DNA of 64,000 nucleotides from Deinococcus sp. QL22 (GTDB taxonomy: Bacteria > Deinococcota > Deinococci > Deinococcales > Deinococcaceae), in assembly GCF_023370075.1 (NCBI RefSeq), contig NZ_CP097149.1:1512501-1576500 (forward strand), read 5' to 3'. The notes beneath the pieces were generated by a model, which did no database searches, was not told the origin of the DNA, and saw only the letters and a list, made by a program, of their open reading frames with translations. Shown here piece by piece: positions 46,124-54,649 of this stretch (position 1 is the stretch's first letter; each line of letters opens with the position of its first letter). Position numbers and translations under genes: made by a program.

Positions 46124-47209
46124 ATGCCTCTGTCGTACCTCCCGCGCATAGCGCAGACGCCTGCCCCCACATTCGAGGAGGGGGCGCGTGCTGATCTGAT
46201 GACTCACCTCTGGGAAGAATTGGGGTTTGCCTGCGAGCGCGACGAGGTGGGCAACGTGCTGACCCGCATCACGCCCCCCGGCACCGAGGGAAAGCCCGCG
46301 CTGCTGCTGGCGGCCCACCTGGACACGGTGTTCGCGGCAGGAACCGATGTCACCGTGCGCGACGAAAAAACGCGGCTGGTGGGGCCGGGCGTGGGCGACA
46401 ACAGCGCCAGTCTCGCGGTAGTCACGGCGCTCTTGGCAGGCTACGCGGCGCAACCGGTGGCCCTGCGGCGGCCCCTCTGGGTGGCAGCCAACGTGGGAGA
46501 AGAAGGGCTGGGCGACCTGCGCGGCGCGAAGCATCTGCTTGCCAGGCACCGGGCCTCGTTGGGTGCGTTTGTGGCGGTAGACGGGTATCTGGGCATCGCG
46601 GTCACGCGGGCGGTGGGCGTGCGGCGCTACCGGGCCACGTTTATTGGGCCGGGGGGCCATTCCTGGGGCGATCAGGCTCCGAGTGCGCTGCACGCGTTGG
46701 GGATTGCCATTGCGGCCCTGTATGCCCTGCACCGTCCCAATACACCGCGCACCACCTTGAATGTGGGCCTCGCGTCGGGCGGCAACAGCGTCAATTCTAT
46801 TGCCGGAAGCGCCGAACTGCTCCTTGACTTGCGCTCGCTGGATGCCAAAGCTCTGGCCGAACTCGATAGCCGCGCTCAGGGCGTGCTGCACAGCGCGGCG
46901 CGGGAAGCGGGCGTGAATGTGCGTCTGGAGCGTGTCGGAGACCGTCCGGGCGGCGACCTGCGCTCTGGCCCGCTGCTGGACATGGCCCACGAAGCCGCCC
47001 GCGAAGGCCGCATGGATTTGCGCCTCGCCTCCAGCAGCACCGATGCCAACGCCGCCGTCCCACACGATTTGCCCGCCATTGCGGTGGGCGTGTACCGGGG
47101 CGGCAATGCCCACCGCGAAGACGAATGGGTGCAGCACAGCAGCCTCACACCGGGCCTGCGGTTCCTGCGCCGCATGGTGGAGTTGTACCAACACCGCCCG
47201 CTGTCCTAA
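46124..47209 (+). CDS. M20/M28-type metallopeptidase
   Basis: A 361-residue zinc aminopeptidase or amidohydrolase. Metal and catalytic motifs are LLAAHLDTVF (His and Asp), GPGVGDNSASLAVVTALL (bridging Asp), NVGEEGLGDLRGAKHL (catalytic Glu-Glu) and FIGPGGHSWGDQAPSA, with a final His in DEWVQHSSLTPG. The dimerisation-domain pattern (NVGLASGGNSVNSIAG) is that of the M20 family. No signal peptide, so cytosolic. Substrate probably a dipeptide or acylated amino acid. Confidence 0.9.
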   Translation: MPLSYLPRIAQTPAPTFEEGARADLMTHLWEELGFACERDEVGNVLTRITPPGTEGKPALLLAAHLDTVFAAGTDVTVRDEKTRLVGPGVGDNSASLAVVTALLAGYAAQPVALRRPLWVAANVGEEGLGDLRGAKHLLARHRASLGAFVAVDGYLGIAVTRAVGVRRYRATFIGPGGHSWGDQAPSALHALGIAIAALYALHRPNTPRTTLNVGLASGGNSVNSIAGSAELLLDLRSLDAKALAELDSRAQGVLHSAAREAGVNVRLERVGDRPGGDLRSGPLLDMAHEAAREGRMDLRLASSSTDANAAVPHDLPAIAVGVYRGGNAHREDEWVQHSSLTPGLRFLRRMVELYQHRPLS

Positions 47210-47364
47210 ACAGATTTTTGGGGATAGGCACCGGGTCACCGCCAGAGGGCTCAGTCAGAAGCTACGGCCCCCCAAAAGTACCGAATCACACGGGTTTTTT
47301 GTAATCTGAGCGGGGATTGTTTCCCACCTGTTTCCCATCTGTTCAGAGCAGAATGAGGGTCAAT

Positions 47365-48747
47365 ATGAAGACTCCGCAGCGCCGTTCCCCACGCGCCATC
47401 AGGTCGGCGCTGTCTCCCGCTCTCAAGCTCTCGTTCTCCTTATCGCTGATGTTCAGTTTGCCTGCGCTGGCCCAGCCCGGAGTGGGCCGCTCTGTGGGGC
47501 AGTCTTCCGGGGCCTCGGCTGCCGCAGTGTCGCCCGCGCAGGCGGTGTTCGATCAGGTTAACCGCCTGCTGCAAAACTCGTATGGCGGCCTGTCTACCGT
47601 AGACCGTGAGGGCCTGAACCGTGACTATCAGACGAGGCTGGACGCCGTGTGTGCGCCCACGCCGACTGACTGCGCCGCCGAAAAAGCCTATCCGGTCATA
47701 GAGGCCGAACTGACGGCGCTGGACGATGAACACACCTTTTTTCAGAACCCTGAAGATTTTGAGGAATTTGTGGCGAGTGCCACAGGCGGCAACCGCAGGC
47801 AATTTGGCGTGAAACTGGCGCTGCTGGATGGGCAACAGCGGGTGGTGCTGGAAGTCGTGCCCAACAGTGTGGCCGAGGCCGCCGGACTGCTGCGCGGCGA
47901 CGTTCTGACCACCATCGACGGCCAGCCTTACACCTACGACGCACTCCGGGCCGCCCGGGAGGCGGGGCGGCCCATCAATCTGGGCGTCACCACACGCGGC
48001 GTGGCGCGCACAGTCGATCTGACCTCGCAGGAAAGTAGCACCCGCGACCTCCCGCGCATCAGCTACGTCGCCTCGCCTACTGGTGCCGAGGATGTGGCCG
48101 TGCTGCGGATTCCCACCTTTATTTCGGGCGGGGGTGTGGCGCAGGGCGTACATGATCTGGTGGCGCAGGCGCGGGCGCGGGGCGTGCGGGGCATTATCGT
48201 AGATTTGCGCGGCAACGGCGGCGGTAGCCTCAGCGAGTGCGACGGCGCGGTCAGTGCCTTTGTGCCCAGCTTTACGCGGGTGGCCCGCAGCGCCGAGGGC
48301 AACAGCCGCACGCTGGTCAGCCGGGGAGCGCGGGTCGAGGCAGGCCGAACGAGCGGCATCGTCACCAATCCGCAACTGTGGACGGGGCCGCTGTCGGTGC
48401 TGGTCGATGGCGGCAGCGCCTCGTGCAGTGAATTCTTTGCCTTTGAGATCCAGAATGCGGCGCGTGGCCCGGTGCTGGGCGAAGTGACGGCGGGCGTGGG
48501 CAACACTGCGACCCGTGTGTTTCCGGTCGGAGAAGACGCCGCGCTGCAACTGACCATTCTGAATTACGCCAAGCCCGACGGCACGCCGTATCCCACCCGC
48601 CTGACCCCCGATATTGCCGACGAGCAGGATGAGGCCGATATTCGCCTGCTGACCGAGGGCCGAGACGAACTGCTGAATCTGGGCGTCAAGGCGCTGGACG
48701 GCGCTCCGATGCTGTCTCAAGACCGCGTGCAACCCGGCAGTCCTTAA
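47365..48747 (+). CDS. secreted S41 family (C-terminal processing) peptidase
   Basis: About 460 residues. A signal peptide (LKLSFSLSLMFSLPALAQ) is followed by an N-terminal helical part, a PDZ domain (about 145-235: VVPNSVAEAAGLLRGDVLTT) and the S41 core with GIIVDLRGNGGGSLSEC and catalytic Ser in VDGGSASCSEFFAFEI. The Gly-Lys usually found after TFGK is replaced by the region EVTAGVGNTATRVF, so the catalytic Lys is not obvious. It resembles periplasmic CtpA-type proteases. ATG 47365 follows GAGGGT; ATG 47353 is an alternative. Confidence 0.88.
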   Translation: MKTPQRRSPRAIRSALSPALKLSFSLSLMFSLPALAQPGVGRSVGQSSGASAAAVSPAQAVFDQVNRLLQNSYGGLSTVDREGLNRDYQTRLDAVCAPTPTDCAAEKAYPVIEAELTALDDEHTFFQNPEDFEEFVASATGGNRRQFGVKLALLDGQQRVVLEVVPNSVAEAAGLLRGDVLTTIDGQPYTYDALRAAREAGRPINLGVTTRGVARTVDLTSQESSTRDLPRISYVASPTGAEDVAVLRIPTFISGGGVAQGVHDLVAQARARGVRGIIVDLRGNGGGSLSECDGAVSAFVPSFTRVARSAEGNSRTLVSRGARVEAGRTSGIVTNPQLWTGPLSVLVDGGSASCSEFFAFEIQNAARGPVLGEVTAGVGNTATRVFPVGEDAALQLTILNYAKPDGTPYPTRLTPDIADEQDEADIRLLTEGRDELLNLGVKALDGAPMLSQDRVQPGSP

Positions 48748-48992
48748 GCGCAGTCATTAAACTCAAGCCCTAAACTTTGCCACAGAGGACATCCCGGTGG
48801 GGGAGGCGCAGTCATCAACGGGGCCTCTCCCTAGTTGTAGTAGGACGGTGGGACGAATCTCGACAAGAGTTAGACCTCCCTCCAATTTTGTGACCGATTG
48901 GTTTCTTAAGACGGTATAAAAACTGCTTTTTGATCTGGGGATAGTTCGAAAGGTGAGAAATTTCACAGCCGCCCTTCCCTCTGCCTGACACC

Positions 48993-49415
48993 ATGCCTCT
49001 TGTGGACATGCTCCTTCCTGATTTGCGCGCCCTTGCCGCCCCGGATATGGGCGCACTGCACCGCGTGGCTGCAACAGGCAGTGAAAACTTTTATGCCGGA
49101 CACCGCAGCATTTTAGATAGTGGTCTTCCCGATCAACCCCGGATTCATATGTCGGTGGCGCACGGCACGCAAGATATTCAGTGGCTGCGCGGTGACGCTC
49201 CCAACTTGCTGCTGCACCTGATGCACTGGGCCGCCCGTCGCAACCACCGGGTGCGCCTAGAACTTGCCAACGAATTCGATGAAAACGGCGATCATAGCGT
49301 CTACGAGGCTAGTCTGCACGGCGGCATGATCATAGCTTCTGCCCGCGCTCTGGATCCTCTGGGTGCGCTCCTGCGCGTGCTGGTGCAGGCCGAACGCAGC
49401 GAACGCGCCGCGTAG
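48993..49415 (+). CDS. protein of unknown function
   Basis: A 140-residue soluble protein with no recognised domain. The middle is Leu- and His-rich (LLLHLMHWAARRNHRVRLEL), the rest balanced and globular-looking. Coding use at third positions is normal for the genome, and ATG at 48993 is preceded by a 246-base gap that shows an AT-richer stretch (TTTTGATCTGGGGATAGTTC) but no clear promoter. The first residues MPLVDMLLPDL are amphipathic rather than a signal peptide. Real gene likely; function not proposed. Confidence 0.65.
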   Translation: MPLVDMLLPDLRALAAPDMGALHRVAATGSENFYAGHRSILDSGLPDQPRIHMSVAHGTQDIQWLRGDAPNLLLHLMHWAARRNHRVRLELANEFDENGDHSVYEASLHGGMIIASARALDPLGALLRVLVQAERSERAA

Positions 49416-49480
49416 GGCAATCACCTCCGACCCTGAAGCTCTGGGCGAGGCAGCATGAATGTGGGTCAGTGGACAGGCTT

Positions 49481-49614
49481 GGAGCAGTTGCCGACAGTGT
49501 TCCTGGTTTTTGACCGAACGGAGTGAATTTCAGGAAGCAGTGGGGAGAAGGTCAAGCGTCAGGAGTCTTACTTCGGGCGCTGCTATCTGACGCTGTAATT
49601 CGGGCAACTGATCC
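49481..49614 (+). repeat. degenerate MITE-like copy
   Basis: Contains GAGCAGTTGCCG at the left, GACCGAACGGAGTGAATTT, a GTCAAGCGTCAGGAGTCTT segment, and GTAATTCGGGCAACTG at the right, in the same order as the copy at 59519. It lies in the 326-base gap between two genes; nothing else is seen there. Confidence 0.55.
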
Positions 49615-49741
49615 AAGCCGCAGCCGCAGCAACGCAGGCCCTCAGCCCAGGCCATCACTCCACTTCATCCCCCACCTCATCACCCTGCGGGGGTCAGATT
49701 CCTCTCGCCGCCCCTCATCCGGAGATGAGAGAATGCGTCCC

Positions 49742-50542
49742 ATGTCTGACCCTACTTCTTCACCCGCTGTGACCCCCAAAGCGCGGGCGCGGGTGCCCAA
49801 AACCGTGTGGGATCTGGTGTTTACGCTGGTTATTCCGATCCTGATTCTGAGTCCTAATATTCTGGGCAGCGGCGTCAGCGTGGCCGATACGGTGTTTGGC
49901 GGCGGCACCACCGGTAACGTCCGTGCCTACTTGCTGGCCGCCCTGATCCCGGTGGTCTATGTGCTGTGGGATTTGCTGGTCAACCGTAACGTCAGCCCGG
50001 TGGCCCTCATTGGCGGGGCGGGCGCAATCTTCAGCGGCGCGTTGGCCTTCTGGTACGTCGATGGGTTCTGGTACGCCATCAAAGACAGCGCCCGCTCTTA
50101 CCTCACCGGCATTCTGTTCCTCATTTCGGCGGCTACCAGTGTGCCCCTGTTCCGCGTGTTTCTGGATGCCAGCAGCATCGGAGAAACGCCCGAACACCGC
50201 GCCGCCACGCAGCAGGCCATGCGCGACCCTGCGGTTCACAAGGGCTTGGCGCTGGGCACCGTCGTATTTGCCGTGTTCGACCTGATTGGCGGCGTCATCA
50301 ACAGCGTCGTGAACTATCAGCGGGTGGTCGCCAAATTCGGCTCGGACGCCTTTAACGGCCAGATTGCCGAGGTGAATGCGCTGATGCGGGTGCCCTCGTT
50401 GGTACTCAGCTTGGTGGGCGTGTTTGCCGCCATATGGCTGGTGCAGCGTGCCGTCAAGGCCCGCTACGGCGCAGAGGCCAACCTGTTTGAACCCGCCAAA
50501 CTGACTCAGGCCATGCGCGAAAAGGGCGAATTGCAGGCCTAA
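49742..50542 (+). CDS. VC0807-like membrane protein
   Basis: A 266-residue integral membrane protein with about six hydrophobic segments (VWDLVFTLVIPILILSPNIL, AYLLAALIPVVYVLWDLLVN, PVALIGGAGAIFSGALAFWY, LVLSLVGVFAAIWLVQRAV). The VFTLVIPILILS start, the DLLVNRNVSPVALIG loop and the FWYAIKDSARSYLTGILFL segment resemble the uncharacterised VC0807 family. ATG 49742 (MSDPTSSPAV) is the likely start; the frame extends back through the degenerate MITE to 49523. Function unknown. Confidence 0.82.
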   Translation: MSDPTSSPAVTPKARARVPKTVWDLVFTLVIPILILSPNILGSGVSVADTVFGGGTTGNVRAYLLAALIPVVYVLWDLLVNRNVSPVALIGGAGAIFSGALAFWYVDGFWYAIKDSARSYLTGILFLISAATSVPLFRVFLDASSIGETPEHRAATQQAMRDPAVHKGLALGTVVFAVFDLIGGVINSVVNYQRVVAKFGSDAFNGQIAEVNALMRVPSLVLSLVGVFAAIWLVQRAVKARYGAEANLFEPAKLTQAMREKGELQA

Positions 50543-50559
50543 GCCACAGCAGGAGTGTT

Positions 50560-50594
50560 CCGCTCTGGCCTCAGTTGGGGTCAGAGCGGTTTTA
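50560..50594 (+). terminator. terminator after the VC0807-like gene
   Basis: CCGCTCTG pairs with CAGAGCGG around a 14-base loop, followed by TTTT; 18 bases past the stop codon. Confidence 0.85.
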
Positions 50595-50601
50595 CTTTCC
50601 C

Positions 50602-51336
50602 CTACTCCCCCGTTCTCGCCCGCCGTTTCTGGTATGCCCCGGTCAGCAGCTCGGCTATGTACTCCCGTGTAAAGGGCATGCCGCTGGCCTCTGCAGCTCC
50701 AATTTCTTCATCCCGGTCATAGGTCAGGCGCACAAAAGTTGCGCTGTGGGCCGGACTGTGGGGGTCGAATTCCAGAATCAGGTAGCAGGGGAGAGTGCTG
50801 TCCAGCGGGTTGCCCACACTGCCGCAGTTGATCAGCGGGCGGCCTTCCACATCCAGCATCAGGGCTTCATGCACATCGGCGTACACGAGGGCGTCGGCGT
50901 GTTGGGCCAGTCCATACTGGCTGTTGGGTAAAAAGGCGTCCAGTTGCTCGGCAAGGCTGCTGTGAGGGTACAGGCGGTGAAACAGGCCCCGGCTGCTGGC
51001 ATGCACGAACCGCCACCACGCGCCGCTAAACTGTTCCTCTATGCCGTAGGGCAATGCTCCAAGGTAAGACAGTTGCCCCGGCGTGAGGCGGCTGCGCGGC
51101 CACAGGTCTTGCGGGCGGTTGGTGGCCCCCGCCACCCTTGCGTCCCAGTTGCCCTGAATCACGCGCGAGGCGTGGGCCTCTGTCCACTCCACCACTTCCT
51201 TTGGGCGCGGGCCCTTGCCCACCAAGTCTCCTAATACCCACACTTCAGAAATACCGCGCCGCTGCACGTCCGCGTGGACCGCTAATGTTGCCGCCAGGTT
51301 GGCGTGCAGGTCCGCGAGAATGGCTAGACGCATCAT
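50602..51336 (-). CDS. metallophosphoesterase family protein
   Basis: A 244-residue calcineurin-like phosphoesterase of the YfcE/DUF2437-like group. Metal motifs are LAILADLHANLAATLA (D-x-H), VWVLGDLVGKGPRP (GD), VIQGNWDARVA (GN-x-D), then FVHASSRG and NCGSVGNPLD (GSVG-N). The GNWD in place of GNHD is common in this subgroup. Likely a cytosolic phosphodiesterase with broad specificity. The MMRL start leaves ATG at 51333 as an alternative. Confidence 0.9.
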   Translation of the reverse strand: MMRLAILADLHANLAATLAVHADVQRRGISEVWVLGDLVGKGPRPKEVVEWTEAHASRVIQGNWDARVAGATNRPQDLWPRSRLTPGQLSYLGALPYGIEEQFSGAWWRFVHASSRGLFHRLYPHSSLAEQLDAFLPNSQYGLAQHADALVYADVHEALMLDVEGRPLINCGSVGNPLDSTLPCYLILEFDPHSPAHSATFVRLTYDRDEEIGAAEASGMPFTREYIAELLTGAYQKRRARTGE

Positions 51337-51742
51337 GGCGGGCAGTCTAGCCTACCCCTCTGTATCGTACCGGTCAAAACTAAAGAGAAGCAGAAGATAA
51401 AGATTAAGGCTGGTACGTCCCATAAGCCTGCAATTCAAACTTCCTCACGTTCAGACGTTTAACTCGGCAGTTGGTTTGATTCGGCCACGTTGATCAGATG
51501 GGTTTGCTCAGACAGGTTTGACCAGAACAGCTGGCAGTGGGATCCATTCTGAAGCTTGTAGAGGCGCGTGGGCCTGCGCCTTCACATCCGGTGCCTCAGC
51601 ATCTAGTTTGACAGCCTGCCCGTACTCAGCCAACACAGCCTCGGCAGCGCAGCGGGGGCGTGTACGGTGCAGGCTTGTATAGTAGGTGCCGTGCCGCCCA
51701 GCCGCGTTGTCGTGCTGCGGCGGGAAGGAGTTGTCAACGCCC
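51337..51742. other. 405-base intergenic region upstream of cdaA
   Basis: No convincing gene. A minus-strand frame (51508-51798) contains AEYGQAVKLDAEAPDV, reminiscent of a TPR-like or decayed protein fragment, but it runs over the cdaA start. TATAGT at 51678-51683 is a possible -10 box for cdaA, and AAGGAG at 51725-51730 is its likely ribosome site. Confidence 0.4.
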
Positions 51743-52558
51743 GTGCCGCCCCTCGGTTCTCTGAGTGCCCGTGATGTGCTGGACATCGGTCTGGTCACGT
51801 TTCTGGTGTATCAGGCCTACATGCTGGTGGTGGGCACGCGGGCCGTGAACGTGGTGCGCGGCATTCTGGTGTTTGCGGGCGTATGGGTGGCGGCCCAACT
51901 GCTTGGCCTCACCACCCTCAGTTATCTGCTGGGGCGGGCGGGTACGGTGGGTCTGTTCGCCCTGATCGTGCTGTTTCAGCCGGAATTGCGCGGCGCACTG
52001 GAGCGGGTGGGGCGGCCCAGAGGCCGGGAAGCCAGCGGCGGGGCCGCTCTGCAAGACCTTGCACGGGCGCTGGAACGCCTTGCAGAGCGCAAAACCGGGG
52101 CCTTGATCGCCATAGAACGACGCACGCCGCTGGGCGAATACGCCGATACAGGCGTGCGGCTCGATGCGGTGGTCAGTGTGCCTTTTTTGGAAGCCCTGTT
52201 TGCCCGCAATGCCCCCCTGCACGACGGCGGCGTGATCGTGCAGGGGCCGCGGGTGGTGGCGGCGGGTTGCCTGTTTCCCCTACAGGCCGGAGACGGCACC
52301 TACAGGCGCTACGGCACGCGCCACCGCGCCGCCATAGGGCTGTCGGAACTGACCGACGCGGTGGTGTTGATTGCCAGCGAGGAACGCGGCAGCATGAGAA
52401 TTGCGCTGGGAGGCCGCTTGGGGCCAGACCTGAACGGCACCGAACTCCGCGAGCAATTGCGGGCGCTGGTCTACGATCAACCCGATTCGCCCCCAAGGAA
52501 CCGCAAGGATCAGGGGCCACCTGAACCAGAAGAAATTCTCCCGCCGGAGAGAGCATGA
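51743..52558 (+). CDS. cdaA: diadenylate cyclase CdaA
   Basis: Makes the second messenger c-di-AMP from two ATP. Three N-terminal membrane helices (VLDIGLVTFLVYQAYMLVV, VVRGILVFAGVWVAAQLLGL, GTVGLFALIVLFQPELRGAL) precede the DAC domain. The usual DGA motif reads LHDGGVIVQ here (Gly for Ala), and the second motif is RHRAAIG with SELTDAVVLIASEE. The protein is 271 residues from GTG 51743; the frame is open to 51686, but AAGGAG sits between the two and a candidate -10 box lies at 51678. cdaR follows 13 bases later, the standard cdaAR pair. Confidence 0.9.
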   Translation: MPPLGSLSARDVLDIGLVTFLVYQAYMLVVGTRAVNVVRGILVFAGVWVAAQLLGLTTLSYLLGRAGTVGLFALIVLFQPELRGALERVGRPRGREASGGAALQDLARALERLAERKTGALIAIERRTPLGEYADTGVRLDAVVSVPFLEALFARNAPLHDGGVIVQGPRVVAAGCLFPLQAGDGTYRRYGTRHRAAIGLSELTDAVVLIASEERGSMRIALGGRLGPDLNGTELREQLRALVYDQPDSPPRNRKDQGPPEPEEILPPERA

Positions 52559-52571
52559 ACCCGGAGCGGGC

Positions 52572-53594
52572 GTGAGCGGCGGCAGCGGGCATGACGGCGG
52601 CCTGTGGGGCGCGGCCCAGCGCTGGCTCAGGCCGCGCTACGTATGGGGCCGGATCGTTCACAACCTGCTGCCCAAAGTGCTGTCGTTGGTGGTGGCCCTG
52701 ACGCTGTGGTTCGTGGCGACTGCGGATCGCCGCGCCAACGTGGAGCAGGGCTTCGACGTGCCCGTGACCGTGCGCGACACCACCGGGGGCCGCACCCGCC
52801 GCGCCACCAGCGACCTGAACCCCAGCACCGTGCGCGTGACGCTGTCGGGCCGCCCCGAACGCCTGCGCGAACTGAGCGGCGAAACGATTGAAGCCGTAGT
52901 AGACGTGACGGGCGTGCCCGAAGGCAGCTTCAACCGCCCGGTGGCCGTGCAGGTGCCGGGCGGAACCACCCTGCGGAGGCAAGCGCCAGAGCGGGTGCAG
53001 GGCTTTGTCGACGCGCAACTGACCCGCACGTTGGCCGTGACCCTCAGCGTGGCTTCTCCGTCCGATACCAGCCTGCTGCGCTATGAGGTGGCCCCCGCAC
53101 AGGCCACCGTGAGCGGTGCGGGGCGCGTGGTCGCCACCGTGCGCCGCCTGATCACCAGCCCCGCGCCCCTGCTGCCCGGAGAAGCCAGTGAAGTGAAACT
53201 GATCGCCCTGGACGAGAACGGCGATCCGGTAGAGGGCGTGCAGACCAGCCCCGCCAGCGTGACCGTGCGCCGAATCGATACCGGAGAATTGCCTGTGAAA
53301 AGCCTGCGCGTCGTCCTGAACGACCCCCCGGCAGGTCTGCGGGTTACGGCAGTCAGCGTGCAGCCCAGTACTGTGCGCGTGGTGGCCGCCCCCGAACTGC
53401 TGGGGCGACTGCGCGAGGCGGCGGGAACTGTGACCTACCGCGTGGGCACCTACACCGCGCCCGTGGCCCTACGGATTCCGGCGGGCGCACAGGCGCTAGA
53501 AGAAGTCAGCGTGCGCCTGACCGTGGAGCGGGTGGTGGCGACTCCGGCCGCCCGTCCTCCTGCGAGTGGTACGGGGAATGGGGATGCGCCTTGA
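52572..53594 (+). CDS. cdaR: YbbR-domain protein CdaR
   Basis: A 340-residue membrane-anchored regulator. One N-terminal membrane helix (LLPKVLSLVVALTLWFVATA) carries an extracytoplasmic region of tandem YbbR repeats (NPSTVRVTLSGRPERLRELS, then APAQATVSGAGRVVATVRR and SVQPSTVRVVAAPELLGRLR). CdaR contacts CdaA and modulates its cyclase activity. GTG start at 52572 with GGAG upstream. Usually glmM follows in Firmicutes; it does not here. Confidence 0.88.
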   Translation: MSGGSGHDGGLWGAAQRWLRPRYVWGRIVHNLLPKVLSLVVALTLWFVATADRRANVEQGFDVPVTVRDTTGGRTRRATSDLNPSTVRVTLSGRPERLRELSGETIEAVVDVTGVPEGSFNRPVAVQVPGGTTLRRQAPERVQGFVDAQLTRTLAVTLSVASPSDTSLLRYEVAPAQATVSGAGRVVATVRRLITSPAPLLPGEASEVKLIALDENGDPVEGVQTSPASVTVRRIDTGELPVKSLRVVLNDPPAGLRVTAVSVQPSTVRVVAAPELLGRLREAAGTVTYRVGTYTAPVALRIPAGAQALEEVSVRLTVERVVATPAARPPASGTGNGDAP

Positions 53595-53599
53595 GTGGG

Positions 53600-53755
53600 G
53601 AAGGGCAAGTCTAAGGGTCTAGGATCTGAGAAAGGCAATCGTTGGCGCTCATTCACCCCTCGCGCCAGGGGAGAGTGGGTGAATGAGCATCAGCGGGCAG
53701 TTCCGCAGCACCCCCGCCCAAACACCTTAGACCTTCGCCCCTTAGACCAGCCACC
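53600..53755 (+). repeat. interspersed repeat with inverted ends (GTCTAAGGGTCT family)
   Basis: Begins AAGTCTAAGGGTCTAGGATC and ends CTTAGACCTTCGCCCCTTAGAC, partly inverted. Inside are GGCAATCGTTGGCGCTCATT with TCACCCCTCGCGCC and an inverted second copy GGGTGAATGAGCATCAGCGG. It fills most of the 297-base gap between cdaR and yqeK. Confidence 0.65.
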
Positions 53756-53891
53756 CCGGTAACCTGTTGACCCAACGCCATTCCCAAAAACCCGACCCAG
53801 TTGGAACCGATTCCATATTTTGCGTCAGCTTGGACACACAAGCGTGGCGTATACTCGCCTCTATGGTGTGGAGCCTTGTCCACATGCGCGC

Positions 53892-54575
53892 ATGATTGCC
53901 GCACTGCCCCAACCGCGTCACCCCCTCGCCGATCTGGTCGGGTGGGAAGACCGCGTTCGCCTGATGGTACGCCCCAAGCGTTACCAGCACGTCCTGCGCG
54001 TTGCAGAACTCGCCTGCCAGATTGCCTGTGCCAACGGCCTCGACGAATCGCGTGCTTATGCTGCAGGCATCCTGCACGATATTGCCCGTGACCTTCCCGA
54101 CGCCGAACTCCTGCGCCTTGCGCCGCCCGAACACCCCATAGACGCCGCCCACCCGCTGGCCCTACATGGACGCGCCGCCCGCACCCTGCTGGAACGCTGG
54201 GGTTACCGTGACCCGGTGGTGCTGGAAGCCGTAGAAGACCACACCACTGGGCCACGTGGCGGGAATCTGGTGTCGGCCTGCGTGTACGTGGCCGATGTCT
54301 CGGAACCTGGACGCGGTGTAAACGAGGACATCCGCGAACTGGCCCTACGTGATCTGGACGCCGCCCTGCACCGGGCCATCGCCTCCAAGGTCACCTACCT
54401 TCAGGGGCGCGGCATTCAGGTTCACCCGCGTACTTTGCAGGCCTACTACGCGCTGCCGCTGGTGCGGGTAGATCACGGGAATTCTGCTTGTCACAGCGTT
54501 CCTTCTGAGAGCATCCCAACTGCCGATTCCCCGGCCCCCCGGCTTTCACTGCGCCGCAGTCGCCCCGCTTCGTGA
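53892..54575 (+). CDS. HD-domain hydrolase of the YqeK (Ap4A hydrolase) type
   Basis: About 227 residues. The HD phosphohydrolase core has KRYQHVLRVAELACQIA, then AYAAGILHDIARDLPDAELL with the HD pair, ALHGRAARTLLER and VEDHTTGPRGGN, matching YqeK. YqeK hydrolyses diadenosine tetraphosphate symmetrically, removing a stress nucleotide. ATG 53892 (MIAALPQPRH) is chosen; the ORF extends to 53820. The order yqeK, LCP protein, rsfS agrees with the conserved neighbourhood of yqeK and rsfS. The C-terminal about 30 residues are Ser/Pro-rich and unusual. Confidence 0.85.
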   Translation: MIAALPQPRHPLADLVGWEDRVRLMVRPKRYQHVLRVAELACQIACANGLDESRAYAAGILHDIARDLPDAELLRLAPPEHPIDAAHPLALHGRAARTLLERWGYRDPVVLEAVEDHTTGPRGGNLVSACVYVADVSEPGRGVNEDIRELALRDLDAALHRAIASKVTYLQGRGIQVHPRTLQAYYALPLVRVDHGNSACHSVPSESIPTADSPAPRLSLRRSRPAS

Positions 54576-54649
54576 GTGCGGCCCTGTGAGTGTGACGACC
54601 ACCCTGCCTTGCGCCGTATCCCTGACAGCGCCCCTCGTACCTGCTGGCT

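Noticed and set aside
47440..48732. 430-residue minus-strand frame opposite the S41 peptidase
   Set aside because: Antisense shadow; the plus strand has signal peptide, PDZ and catalytic Ser motifs.
51508..51798. minus-strand 96-residue frame upstream of cdaA with a TPR-like fragment
   Set aside because: It overlaps the cdaA ribosome site and start, has no own ribosome site, and the resemblance is too short.
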